Source: Caballeronia arvi (GTDB lineage Bacteria > Pseudomonadota > Gammaproteobacteria > Burkholderiales > Burkholderiaceae). From it: a stretch of DNA of 64,000 bases. Numbering within the stretch: the first letter of the stretch is position 1; every line of letters begins with the position of its first letter. Positions 17,907-25,794 of the stretch are shown here, one piece after another. The notes beneath the pieces are model-generated. The model was not told where the DNA came from. It did not search any database and saw nothing but the letters and a program-made list of their open reading frames with translations. The DNA is taken from positions 60,976-124,975 of the forward strand of contig NZ_FCOM02000019.1 in assembly GCF_001544695.2 (NCBI RefSeq), read 5' to 3'. A program made the translations under genes and the position numbers.

Positions 17907-19100
17907 ATGAAATTCAGTACCGGAATCAAAAGCAACAAGGCGGCTTCTGCCGGCGTTCTCCTTCTCGGAGCGAGCGCGGCTGCACTGGTCGTCGCATATA
18001 GCGCGCCTGCATCGGCAGCCTATCTCGAAATGTGCAATAAGGACGATGGCTACAAGATCGACTCCAATAGCAAGCAGTCGAACCTGAGCGGCTGCGGTGC
18101 TGCCAATACAGTGGATCTGCGCAACTCGACGTCGAGTATTACGATGGGCACAGCCGGCGACGGCGTGCTCGACATGTCGGCCACCTCGAAGATTCAGATG
18201 GATCAGTATCTGGACATGACGGGCAATAAGGTGACCAACGTCGCCAACGGCGACATCTCTGCCACGAGCACCGACGCGGTGAACGGCTCGCAACTGTACG
18301 CGATCAATCAGCAAGTGACGCAGAACACCGCCGACATCAGCAACATCAACACGCAACTGTCGAGTGGTAATGTCGGCCTCGTCAGGCAGGACGCGACGAC
18401 GCGCAACATCACCGTCGCGAAGGACACCGACGGCACCGTCGTCGACATGACGGGCACGCAAGGCACGCGCACGGTCACGGGCGTGTCGGCTGGCGCGCTC
18501 ACCGCGACCAGCACCGACGCAGTGAACGGCTCGCAGCTTTATCAGACCAACGCGAACGTCACGGACCTCACGCAGCGCGTGAACAACGTCGAAGCGACGG
18601 GCAGTGCCTTCATGGCGTCGCAGGCTGCGCAACCGGCGGCAATGGCAACCGGCAACGGCGCGATCGCCATTGGCGATGGCGCGAAGGCTACGGGCGCGAA
18701 CTCCGTCGCACTGGGCAATGGTTCGGTCGCCGACGAAGACAACACCGTGTCGGTCGGCTCGGCAGGCAACGAACGCCGGGTGACGAACGTCGCCGCGGGC
18801 GTGAAGGGGACTGACGCCGTCAACATGAACCAGCTGAACGCGGTTCAGAGCAACGTCAATACGGTTGCGCGTCAGGCGTTTGCCGGCATCGCCGCCGCGA
18901 TGGCCATGCCGAACCTCACGCCGAGCCAGCCGGGCAAGACGGTGGTCGCCGCGGGCGTTGCCAACTACAAGGGCTATAGCGCGGTCGGTATCGGTGGCAC
19001 GTATCGTTCGATGAACAACCGCTGGCTCGTGAACGCAGCCGCTTCGTTCACGCCGCACGGCGACACGGGCGTGCGCGGTCAGGTCGGCTACGAGTTCTGA
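17907..19100 (+). CDS. YadA-like trimeric autotransporter adhesin
   Basis: Predicted outer-membrane trimeric autotransporter (type Vc) of 397 residues. It has a long signal peptide ending near ASAA. The passenger carries two stalk-type repeats sharing TSTDAVNGSQLY at about residues 117-128 and 202-213, and YadA head repeats (GNGAIAIGDGAKATGANSVA). The neck is RRVTNVAAGVKGTDAVNMNQL, and the last 75 residues form a YadA anchor ending in aromatic phenylalanine (GQVGYEF). It is short for this class. Two cysteines in the N-terminal passenger (EMCNKDD and LSGCGAAN) are unusual for a secreted trimeric adhesin. It lies between the two-component operon and the HtrA gene and is followed by its own terminator. 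Confidence 0.88.
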   Translation: MKFSTGIKSNKAASAGVLLLGASAAALVVAYSAPASAAYLEMCNKDDGYKIDSNSKQSNLSGCGAANTVDLRNSTSSITMGTAGDGVLDMSATSKIQMDQYLDMTGNKVTNVANGDISATSTDAVNGSQLYAINQQVTQNTADISNINTQLSSGNVGLVRQDATTRNITVAKDTDGTVVDMTGTQGTRTVTGVSAGALTATSTDAVNGSQLYQTNANVTDLTQRVNNVEATGSAFMASQAAQPAAMATGNGAIAIGDGAKATGANSVALGNGSVADEDNTVSVGSAGNERRVTNVAAGVKGTDAVNMNQLNAVQSNVNTVARQAFAGIAAAMAMPNLTPSQPGKTVVAAGVANYKGYSAVGIGGTYRSMNNRWLVNAAASFTPHGDTGVRGQVGYEF

Positions 19101-19120
19101 GGACAGCCGTAATCGGCATG

Positions 19121-19160
19121 CGGGGCGACTTTCCGAAAGGGCAGTCGCCCCGTTCATTTC
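19121..19160 (+). terminator. Terminator after the trimeric autotransporter gene
   Basis: A perfect ten-base-pair stem (CGGGGCGACT with AGTCGCCCCG) at 19121-19130 and 19143-19152, with a 12-base loop, is followed by TTCATTTC. It begins 20 bases after the adhesin stop. Confidence 0.75.
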
Positions 19161-19400
19161 TGGGGCCGCGAACGCGCCGCAATCGGATTGAACTCTTTCG
19201 GATTCGTCTGCTTCGAGCAAGACTTCCGAATCGCTAATATCTCTCTTGTTGGTTGAGTGTTCTGAGGCAGCAGGCAGTAGTAGCAGTGAAGAAGTTGAAG
19301 TGCGTAGTCGTGCAGGAAGAAGTTGAAGTAAGCAGTAGAAGGCAGTTGTCGTAGCAGTCCGTAGTAAGGAAGTTGGCAGTTGGCAGTAGCATTAACGCAG

Positions 19401-19560
19401 CAGTGAAGCAGTGAAGCAGTGAAGCAGTGAAGCAGTGAAGCAGTGAAGCAGTGAAGCAGTGAAGCAGTGAAGCAGTGAAGCAGTGAAGCAGTGAAGCAGT
19501 GAAGCAGTGAAGCAGTGAAGCAGTGAAGCAGTGAAGCAGTGAAGCAGTGAAGCAGTGAAG
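19401..19560 (+). repeat. Octanucleotide tandem array, 20 exact copies of CAGTGAAG
   Basis: The unit CAGTGAAG repeats 20 times without a mismatch over 160 bases, followed by a partial CA. A period of eight is not a multiple of three, so any overlapping frame would shift as copy number changes. Degenerate units of the same composition flank it on both sides, suggesting growth by slippage from an older tract. Confidence 0.97.
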
Positions 19561-19607
19561 CAAAGCAGTACCCGCAGTAAATCGCAGAAGAAGCAAGTCG
19601 TAGTGCC

Positions 19608-19643
19608 AAGGGCGCCTGTTCATCGGAACAGGCGCCCTTTTTG
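19608..19643 (+). terminator. Strong terminator after the repeat region
   Basis: A perfect 14-base-pair stem (AAGGGCGCCTGTTC, loop ATCG, GAACAGGCGCCCTT) is followed by TTTTGTT. No plus-strand gene ends nearby, so the likely substrate is a transcript of the repeat region. Confidence 0.8.
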
Positions 19644-19669
19644 TTCAGAGTTCCCACCGAACTTCGATT

Positions 19670-19686
19670 TTTAAGAAAGGTTTAAG
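19670..19686 (+). promoter_or_regulatory. PmrA/QseB-type box upstream of the HtrA gene
   Basis: TTTAAG, spacer AAAGG, TTTAAG: two identical hexamers with a five-base spacer, 72 bases before the protease ATG. Same layout as the box at 15554 before the response-regulator gene, which suggests that the nearby two-component system controls this gene. Confidence 0.6.
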
Positions 19687-19757
19687 CGACGCCCCGTAAG
19701 CTCCTTTCATCGATATAGCGCGCTCTTCCGGAGCGCATCCCTCGTCAGGAGCACACG

Positions 19758-21272
19758 ATGAAAGCAAAGATCCTCACCCGTAGCGCCGTCGCGGCGGCCG
19801 TTGCCGTTGCTCTGTCGGCGGGCTACGTGGCCGGTCACAACAACGTGCCTGCGCCGCAGGTCATCTCGCCCGCGACCGCGGCAGCGCTGATGCCCGCCGA
19901 AGCCGCAGCCAAGACGGGCATACCCGATTTCTCCGGCCTCGTCGAAACCTATGGTCCGGCGGTGGTGAACATCAGCGCGAAGCATGTCGTCAAGGAGACG
20001 TCGGCGCGCAGCAGCCGCAATCAGGTGCCGATGGATCCCGACGATCCGTTCTATCAATTCTTCAAGCGCTTCGGCGGCATTCCGGGCTTCGGCGGCCCCG
20101 GCGGTCCTGGCGGCCCCGCCGCGGATCGCCCGAGCGAAGGCCTCGGCTCCGGCTTCATCGTGAGCAGCGACGGCTATATCCTCACGAATGCGCACGTCGT
20201 CGATAACGCCAATGTCGTCACCGTGAAGCTCACGGACAAGCGTGAGTACCGCGCAAAGGTCATCGGCGCGGACAAGCAGTCGGACGTCGCCGTGCTGAAG
20301 ATCGACGCGAAGGACCTGCCGACCGTGAAGATCGGCGATCCCAACGGCAGCAAGGTCGGGCAGTGGGTCGTCGCGATCGGCTCGCCGTACGGCTTCGACA
20401 ACACCGTGACCTCGGGCATCATCAGCGCGAAATCGCGCGCGCTGCCCAACGAGAACTACACGCCGTTCATCCAGACCGACGTGCCCGTGAACCCCGGCAA
20501 CTCGGGCGGCCCGCTTTTCAATCTGCAAGGCGAAGTCATCGGCATCAACTCGATGATCTATTCGCAGACCGGCGGCTTCCAGGGTCTTTCGTTCGCTATC
20601 CCGATCAATGAAGCAATCAAGGTGAAGGATGCGCTCATCAAGACGGGTCACGTGGATCGCGGCCGTCTCGGCGTGACGGTGCAGGGCATGAACCAGACGC
20701 TCGCCAATTCATTCGGCATGAAATCGCCGCAAGGCGCGCTCGTGAGCTCGGTCGAGCCGGGCGGGCCGGCGGCGAAGGCGGGCCTGCAGCCGGGCGACGT
20801 CATCACCGCGCTGAACGGCGCGCCGGTGACGGATTCGACCTCGCTGCCGTCGCAGGTCGCGGGCCTCTCGCCGGGCACGTCGGCGAAGGTGACGGTGTGG
20901 CGCGACAAGAGCGCGAAGGACCTGAGCGTGACGATCGGCGCGCTCAAGGACGCGAAGACTGCGAGCGCGAAAGCGAACGGCGGCGACGACGGAGGGTCGG
21001 CGCAGGACGCGCGGCTCGGCGTCGCGGTGCGGCCGCTCACGCCGGAAGAGAAGCAGAACGATTCGCTCTCGCGCGGACTGCTCGTGCAGCAGGCCGACGG
21101 CGCAGCGGCGAACGCCGGCATCCAGCCGGGCGATGTGATTCTCGCGGTCAACGGCCAGCCGGTCACGTCCGTGCAGCAGTTGAAGTCGATGGTTCAGCGC
21201 GCGGGCGACAGCATCGCGCTCTTGATCCAGCGCGACGACGCGCAGATCTTCGTTCCGGTCGATCTCGGCTGA
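19758..21272 (+). CDS. Do/HtrA-family periplasmic serine endopeptidase
   Basis: Periplasmic quality-control protease of the DegP/DegQ/MucD type, 504 residues. A signal peptide or anchor occupies about residues 1-28. The catalytic triad is His146 (LTNAHVVDN), Asp176 (QSDVAVLKI) and Ser249 (NPGNSGGPL). The loop before the protease core is Gly/Pro-rich (near residues 106-122). Two PDZ domains follow, with carboxylate-binding regions near GRLGVTVQGM and ARLGVAVRPL, each followed by an AGLQPGDVI or AGIQPGDVI motif. Start ATG 19758 has AGGAGC upstream. A PmrA-type box lies in its promoter region. Whether it is DegP or MucD in function cannot be decided here. Confidence 0.93.
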   Translation: MKAKILTRSAVAAAVAVALSAGYVAGHNNVPAPQVISPATAAALMPAEAAAKTGIPDFSGLVETYGPAVVNISAKHVVKETSARSSRNQVPMDPDDPFYQFFKRFGGIPGFGGPGGPGGPAADRPSEGLGSGFIVSSDGYILTNAHVVDNANVVTVKLTDKREYRAKVIGADKQSDVAVLKIDAKDLPTVKIGDPNGSKVGQWVVAIGSPYGFDNTVTSGIISAKSRALPNENYTPFIQTDVPVNPGNSGGPLFNLQGEVIGINSMIYSQTGGFQGLSFAIPINEAIKVKDALIKTGHVDRGRLGVTVQGMNQTLANSFGMKSPQGALVSSVEPGGPAAKAGLQPGDVITALNGAPVTDSTSLPSQVAGLSPGTSAKVTVWRDKSAKDLSVTIGALKDAKTASAKANGGDDGGSAQDARLGVAVRPLTPEEKQNDSLSRGLLVQQADGAAANAGIQPGDVILAVNGQPVTSVQQLKSMVQRAGDSIALLIQRDDAQIFVPVDLG

Positions 21273-21411
21273 GCGCGACGGTCGGCGCGATGCGGGCACG
21301 AACCGTGCTCCACGGTTCCCTGGTGCCCCATCGCGTGATATCGGCGCATCGGGCGTGACGCCGCTGGCGCGCTTTTCGAGGCGCGGCGGCATCGGAAAAA
21401 GGAGCACGAAC

Positions 21412-21906
21412 ATGACGAGCAGAACCACGGGCAGGCTGGCGGCCGCGCTGGTCGTTGCGGCGATGAGCGCGGGCATGGCGGGCGGCGCCTGGGCGCAGGC
21501 GTCGGGCGCGACGACGGGCGGCACCACGAGCGATACCTCGAGCGCCGGCAACACCAACGGCGGCGGCCTGCCGCAAGTCCAGCAGCAAGGCGACGTTTCG
21601 TACACGTCGGGCGGCGTCGGACTCGACGAATCGCGCGCATTGTTGCGCGAACAGGCGCATTGGCCGCTGTCGCTGCGCTTCACGGGCCCGACCACCGAAT
21701 ACCTCTCGGGCGTGACCGTGCGCATCGTCGGCGGGAAGGGCGGCGAAGTGCTCTCCACCGAATCGATGGGCCCGTACATGCTCGTCAAGCTGCCGCCGGG
21801 CAGCTATACGGTCTACGCGAAGTACAAGGATCAGGAGAAAAAGCAGGCGGTGAGCGTCGCCGGTCCGGGCAAGGCCAAGGCCGCGTTCCACTGGAACATT
21901 CAGTAG
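21412..21906 (+). CDS. Secreted protein with carboxypeptidase-regulatory-like domain
   Basis: A 164-residue protein of unknown function. ATG 21412 has an AAAAAGGAG ribosome binding site and gives a clear signal peptide cleaved near AWAQA. A Gly/Ser/Thr/Asn-rich spacer follows to about residue 55. The C-terminal 85 residues resemble an Ig-like carboxypeptidase-regulatory fold, with LSGVTVRIVGGKGGEVLST and LVKLPPGSYTVYAKY, the usual beta-sandwich pattern, ending FHWNIQ. The frame is open for 19 codons further upstream without signal-peptide character. It follows the HtrA gene by 139 bases and may be periplasmic. I do not recognise a specific function. Confidence 0.75.
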   Translation: MTSRTTGRLAAALVVAAMSAGMAGGAWAQASGATTGGTTSDTSSAGNTNGGGLPQVQQQGDVSYTSGGVGLDESRALLREQAHWPLSLRFTGPTTEYLSGVTVRIVGGKGGEVLSTESMGPYMLVKLPPGSYTVYAKYKDQEKKQAVSVAGPGKAKAAFHWNIQ

Positions 21907-21979
21907 GCGCGGGCGTCCAAGAGGGAACGCGCGAGGCATCGAAAGCGCTCACCCAGCATCCGAAGTTTGTCTCATAATT

Positions 21980-22015
21980 AAGCCACGGGTATCTCGATGC
22001 CACGTGGCTTTTTCT
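21980..22015 (+). terminator. Terminator after the regulatory-like domain protein gene
   Basis: An eight-base-pair stem (AAGCCACG with CGTGGCTT) with a 15-base loop is followed by TTTCTT. It lies 74 bases after the stop at 21906 and before the DUF427 gene. Confidence 0.6.
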
Positions 22016-22051
22016 TGGGCATTTCGGTTCGGACGCGGGAGGCGCATCAGG

Positions 22052-22429
22052 ATGGGCACGGAACTCAACGACGGGCACGAAGCGGCGCATGGGATCGAGG
22101 TCACGCCGAACGGCCGGCGCTGCCGCGTGATCCATCAGGGCGTCACCTACGCCGATACCCACGCCGCGCTCACGCTCGTCGAGACGGGCGCCGAAAAAGT
22201 GCACTACTTCCCGCGTGCCGACGTCAACATGGCGCGCCTCGAACGCTCGATTCACATCACGCATTGCCCGATGAAGGGCCAGGCCACGCACTATCATCTG
22301 CTGACGGAAGACGGCCCGGTCGAGAACGCCGCGTGGAGTTACGAGTCGCCGCCCGACGCCGCCGCGAAGATCAAGGGTTATCTCGCGTTCCACCGGGCGC
22401 GTGTCGATCGGATCGACGAGACTTCTTAG
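22052..22429 (+). CDS. DUF427 domain protein
   Basis: A 125-residue cytoplasmic protein dominated by a DUF427 domain. Typical elements are RRCRVIHQGVTYADTHAAL, VHYFPRADVNMARL, the SIHITHCPMKGQATHYHL core with its conserved Cys/Lys/His residues, and WSYESPP near the end. The start at ATG 22052 is preceded by GGGAGG. An in-frame ATG at 22004 would add 16 Arg-rich residues overlapping the upstream terminator. No enzymatic activity is known to me for this family. The next gene begins 75 bases downstream in the same direction. Confidence 0.85.
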   Translation: MGTELNDGHEAAHGIEVTPNGRRCRVIHQGVTYADTHAALTLVETGAEKVHYFPRADVNMARLERSIHITHCPMKGQATHYHLLTEDGPVENAAWSYESPPDAAAKIKGYLAFHRARVDRIDETS

Positions 22430-22504
22430 GCGTGCCTTCGAACAGACTTTGACACACCGCTCAGCCATAACGAACGCATGCGATCCCTGCCAGCGGAGGC
22501 TCGA

Positions 22505-23305
22505 ATGGAAGTCACCGATGCATTGCGCGTTCCGCTCGACCCGGCGCATGTCCGGGACGCGCTGGGCGACCTCGCGCTGCTGCGGGCGAGTCTGGACAAC
22601 TGTGAATCATTCACGCGCACGCCTGGCGGCGAGTATGTCCTCACGCTGATCGTGCCGCTCGGCGCGCTGCGGGCGCGCTACGACATTCGCGCCCATGCCG
22701 CGGGGCGCACGCGCCAGGCGGCGCATGCCGAAGGCGACACCACGGAACCCGCCGATGCCGATGTCGCCTACGCGCGCACGCTGAGCTTCAAGGCGCGCGG
22801 CGAGGGCGTGGGCTCGCTGCGCGGGCAGATCGCGGTCGCGCTCAATCCCGACGAAGACGACAGCGATTCGACTTGGATCGAATACACGGTCTGGGCGACG
22901 GTGTCGGGCCCGCTCGCCGGCTTGCCGTCACGGCAGATCGAGAACGCGCTGCGCGAAGGCGCCGACGATTTCTTCGCCGAATTCTGCGAAGTGGTGCGTG
23001 CGAAGCACGGCTTGCCGTCGATGCGCGCGGCGGGCGAAAGCGCGGCGCGCCGGCATGTGTTTTTGCGGCCGAGTTCGATGTCGGCGGCGTTCTCGCGTCG
23101 CCCGGGCGCGATGCGCACGCCATCCGCCGATGCGCACGCGAGCGGCGTGCTGCGGCATCGTCTGCACGGGCATGGCTTCGTGCATCACGACCGCGATCAT
23201 TCACACGATCCGCATCCGCTCGGGCTTCCAGCGTGGGCGTGGGCCGCGATGCTCGTGTGCATCGCGCTGTTCGCGTATCTCGCGCAGCACGTCGGGCTGC
23301 ATTAA
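22505..23305 (+). CDS. CoxG-like SRPBCC protein with C-terminal membrane anchor
   Basis: A 266-residue protein whose N-terminal 150 residues resemble the CoxG (carbon monoxide dehydrogenase subunit G) branch of the SRPBCC ligand-binding fold. Features include VTDALRVPLDPAHVRDAL, the NCESFTR segment, and the beta-strand-rich middle (LTLIVPLGALRARYDI; STWIEYTVWATVSGPLAGL). An Ala/Arg/His-rich linker follows, then a single C-terminal membrane helix near residues 243-262. GGAGG lies seven bases before ATG 22505. No molybdenum hydroxylase genes are nearby, so a CO dehydrogenase role is not supported. The stop overlaps the end of the convergent GlxA-type regulator by a few bases. Confidence 0.75.
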   Translation: MEVTDALRVPLDPAHVRDALGDLALLRASLDNCESFTRTPGGEYVLTLIVPLGALRARYDIRAHAAGRTRQAAHAEGDTTEPADADVAYARTLSFKARGEGVGSLRGQIAVALNPDEDDSDSTWIEYTVWATVSGPLAGLPSRQIENALREGADDFFAEFCEVVRAKHGLPSMRAAGESAARRHVFLRPSSMSAAFSRRPGAMRTPSADAHASGVLRHRLHGHGFVHHDRDHSHDPHPLGLPAWAWAAMLVCIALFAYLAQHVGLH

Positions 23306-24258
23306 ACGCCGCGAAAAGCGCGTCGATAAGCCGAGGGCGACGTCTTCAGCGTCTGCGCGAACTGTTGGCGCAGCGTCGCGCCGGTGCGAAAGCCGCTCGT
23401 TTCCGCGATGCGATCGACCGGCAAATCCGTGTCTTCGAGCAGCCGTTGCGCCAGCGCGACGCGTTGCCCGACGAGCCACGCGCCGACCGTCGTTCCCGTC
23501 GTCTGCCGAAAGCGCCGCGTAAAGTTGCGGCGGCTCATCGCCATGCGCGCGGCGAGCGCATCGAGAGAATGATCCGTTTGCAGATTGGCGCGCAGCCAGT
23601 CGAGCAGTCCGGCGAGCTTTTCGCCGTTCGCGCGCTCGGGTAGCGGTTCATCGATGAACTGCGCCTGCGAGCCCTGCCGATGCGGCGGCACCACGAGCCG
23701 CCGCGCAACCTGGTTCGCCGCGTGCGAGCCGGCCAGTTTGCGCAGCACGTGCAGGCAGCAATCGAGCCCCGCCGCGGTGCCGGCGGAAGTCGTGATGTTC
23801 TCGTCGTCGATATACAGCACGTTCGGGTCGAGGCGCACCCGCGGATAGCGGCGCGCGAAATCGTCGGCCCACGCCCAGTGCGTCGTGGCCGCGCGGCCGT
23901 CGAGCAGGCCCGCCGCCGCGAGTACATACGAGCCGAGACACAGGCCGACGACCCACGCGCCGCGTGCGTGCGCCGCGCGCAGCGAAGCGAGCAGCGCGTC
24001 GGGCGGCGTTTCGGCGGGATCACGCCAGGAAGGGACGATGATCACGTCGGCGGAATCGAGCGCATCGAGCGAATGGCGGGCCGCGATCGTGAATCCCGCC
24101 GATGTCGACAGTGCCTGCGGCTCGGCGGCGCAGACGCGGAAATCGAACGATGGCACGCCGATCGCACCGCGCTCCTCACCGAACACGATGCACGGCACAG
24201 CGAGATGAAACGGGCTGATGCGGTCGAACGCGACGACGGCGATCGAGTGGCGCTTCAT
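23302..24258 (-). CDS. GlxA-family AraC-type transcriptional regulator with DJ-1/PfpI domain
   Basis: A 318-residue regulator with an N-terminal amidotransferase-like DJ-1/PfpI domain (residues 1-180) and C-terminal AraC helix-turn-helix pair (about 215-315). The N-terminal domain shows VVAFDRISPFHLAVP, DVIIVPSW, and WVVGLCLGSYVLAAAGLLDGR broken at the nucleophile elbow; the elbow cysteine in GLCLGS is present. The C-terminal part shows LAARMAMSRRNFTRRFRQ and VDRIAETSGFRTGATLRQQF. ATG 24258 is preferred over the upstream frame to 24330, which is not domain-like. It is divergent from the cysteine hydrolase at 24389, a usual target arrangement. Ligand unknown. Confidence 0.88.
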   Translation of the reverse strand: MKRHSIAVVAFDRISPFHLAVPCIVFGEERGAIGVPSFDFRVCAAEPQALSTSAGFTIAARHSLDALDSADVIIVPSWRDPAETPPDALLASLRAAHARGAWVVGLCLGSYVLAAAGLLDGRAATTHWAWADDFARRYPRVRLDPNVLYIDDENITTSAGTAAGLDCCLHVLRKLAGSHAANQVARRLVVPPHRQGSQAQFIDEPLPERANGEKLAGLLDWLRANLQTDHSLDALAARMAMSRRNFTRRFRQTTGTTVGAWLVGQRVALAQRLLEDTDLPVDRIAETSGFRTGATLRQQFAQTLKTSPSAYRRAFRGV

Positions 24259-24388
24259 GGCTAGGCCCTTCCGAAACGATGGATTCGGGTATTTTGGCCC
24301 GAATCCGGCGAAAGATGGCGATCGGGCCACTTATGGTGTTCGCACGCACGCGGCGACAATGCAGCGACACTTACGAAGGAGATGAACC

Positions 24389-25021
24389 ATGCCGCGCCGC
24401 GCCCTGATCGTCATCGATGTGCAGAACGAGTACGTCGAAGGCAACCTGCTGATCGAATATCCCGATGTGAACGTGTCGCTCGCCAATATCGGCCGGGCGA
24501 TGGACGCCGCCGAAAAGCACGGCGTGCCGGTCGTCGTCGTGCAGAATTTCGCGCCCGCGACCGCGCCGATCTTCGCGCGCGGCTCGGCGATGGCGGAACT
24601 GCACGAAACGGTGGCATCGCGGCCGCGCGCGCACTACGTTGAGAAATCGCTGCCAAGCGCGTTCGCGGGCACCGATCTCGCCGACTGGCTCGCGGCCCAC
24701 GACATCGATACGATCGTGATCGCCGGTTACATGACCCACAATTGCGACGATTCCACCGTGAAGCACGCGGTGCACGCCGGACTGTCGGTCGAATTTCTCG
24801 CGGATGCGACGGGCGCCGTACCCTACGAAAACCGTGCGGGCAAGGCGAGCGCGGAGGAGATTCACCGCGTGTTCACGGTGGTGATGCAGTCGCGCTTCGC
24901 TGCCGTGCTCGACACGCACGAGTGGATCGGCGCGCTCGAAAGCGGCGAGCCGCCCGCGCGCGACAACATCTACGCGTCGAACCAGCGGGCGCGTGCGGCG
25001 AATTCAGCCGCCAGCCGGTGA
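24389..25021 (+). CDS. Isochorismatase-family cysteine hydrolase
   Basis: A 210-residue cytoplasmic hydrolase of the isochorismatase-like fold. The Asp-Lys-Cys triad is readable: Asp10 in LIVIDVQNEY, Lys87 in YVEKSLPSAF, and nucleophile Cys119 in AGYMTHNCDDSTVKHA. The cis-peptide before the cysteine region is typical. Likely substrates for the family are small amides such as nicotinamide or N-carbamoyl compounds; the sequence does not decide. AAGGAG lies upstream of ATG 24389. It is transcribed away from the GlxA-type regulator gene, which probably controls it, and its last bases overlap the end of the TetR gene on the opposite strand. Confidence 0.88.
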   Translation: MPRRALIVIDVQNEYVEGNLLIEYPDVNVSLANIGRAMDAAEKHGVPVVVVQNFAPATAPIFARGSAMAELHETVASRPRAHYVEKSLPSAFAGTDLADWLAAHDIDTIVIAGYMTHNCDDSTVKHAVHAGLSVEFLADATGAVPYENRAGKASAEEIHRVFTVVMQSRFAAVLDTHEWIGALESGEPPARDNIYASNQRARAANSAASR

Positions 25022-25648
25022 CAGCAGGGCGGGGCTGCAACGCAGGGCGTCGAAGCACGCGTCGATGAGCGCTTCGGCGTCGCGTTCCGGATGCACGAGG
25101 TCGGGCAACATCAGCGAATCGTGCAGGATGCCGGTGAACAGGCAGTGCAGCATGACGGTCGCGCGCGACGTGTCGAGCGTCGCGGGCAACTGCTTCTTTT
25201 CGACGGCGTTGCGCAGCGCGCGCTCGATGCGCTCCATGCCGTCGCGCATGTTGTTCTGATGCCGCTCGCGCACCGGCCCCATTTCCTCGACGAACTCGCA
25301 CTTCATGAAAAGAATGTCGAACACGCGGCGGCGCTGCGCGTCGCTCGTGATGTTGCGCATGCACCAGACGAAAAGCTCACGCAGACGCGCGAGCGGGTCT
25401 TCTTCCTTCCCGTCCAGCGTGGCTTCGACAAGTTCGTCGAGCGGCAGCAGGCTGCGGTCGAACATCGCGTTGAAGAGATCGCCCTTATTGGCGAAGTGCC
25501 AGTAAATCGCGCCGCGCGTCACGCCCGCGGCCTGCGCGATATCCGCGAGCGTCGTCCGCGACACGCCCTTTTCATAAAACACGCGTTCGGCCGCGTCGAG
25601 TACGCGGTTGCGCGTTGCCTGCGCTTCTTCCTTGGTTCGTCTGACCAT
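25004..25648 (-). CDS. TetR/AcrR-family repressor of the adjacent RND efflux operon
   Basis: A 214-residue TetR-type repressor similar in layout to BpeR, AmrR, AcrR and TtgR. The N-terminal helix-turn-helix spans about residues 15-60 (TRNRVLDAAERVFYEKG, TLADIAQAAGVTRGAIYWHF). The C-terminal ligand domain begins with FNAMFDRSLLPLDEL. The chosen ATG 25648 (MVRRTKEEAQATRN) matches the standard start; a 34-codon extension in frame to 25750 is rejected. It is divergent from the first efflux operon, and an AcrR-like operator lies between them at 25797, overlapping predicted promoters on both strands. Inducing ligands are probably efflux substrates. Confidence 0.92.
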   Translation of the reverse strand: MVRRTKEEAQATRNRVLDAAERVFYEKGVSRTTLADIAQAAGVTRGAIYWHFANKGDLFNAMFDRSLLPLDELVEATLDGKEEDPLARLRELFVWCMRNITSDAQRRRVFDILFMKCEFVEEMGPVRERHQNNMRDGMERIERALRNAVEKKQLPATLDTSRATVMLHCLFTGILHDSLMLPDLVHPERDAEALIDACFDALRCSPALLSPAGG

Positions 25649-25794
25649 ATCGTGCGGCCGGTGGCCGTCTTCTCCTGCCTGTCTCGCCCCGACGACGCGC
25701 GAAACGGCGTTCCGTTCGTCGAGATTCTGTCTAATTGATTGGATGTTCAAGCGAATTTCGCCTAACCCGCTGTAAGATCGAGATGCGCTCGTTT

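Larger units (their letters stand above)
19247..19643 (+). ncRNA. Candidate repeat-containing non-coding RNA
   Basis: A possible transcript of about 400 bases. Upstream is TTCGAG (19212-19217), a 17-base spacer and TAATAT (19235-19240), a usable promoter, placing initiation near 19247. The body is nearly free of C on the plus strand in a GC-rich genome and consists of GCAGT, GTAGT and GAAGT units, including a pure octanucleotide array of 20 copies. It ends at a 14-base-pair hairpin and T-run. The low C content predicts little structure apart from the terminator. I know no named RNA family that it matches; existence and 5' end are inference. Confidence 0.4.
19101..19757. other. Repeat-bearing intergenic region between the adhesin and HtrA genes
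   Basis: A 657-bp gap holding, in order, the adhesin terminator (19121-19160), a candidate promoter (19212-19240), a C-poor tract of degenerate GCAGT/GAAGT units, an exact octanucleotide array (19401-19560), a strong terminator (19608-19643), and a PmrA-type box (19670-19686) in the HtrA promoter region. Minus-strand frames through the array encode only a repeated LHCFTASL octapeptide and are not credible genes. Confidence 0.75.

Noticed and set aside
19154..19657. Minus-strand open frames across the octanucleotide array, encoding repeated LHCFTASL
   Set aside because: The frames arise because the 8-bp unit has no stop in any of these phases. There is no start context, domain or composition typical of a gene, and the terminator and base bias point to the plus strand.
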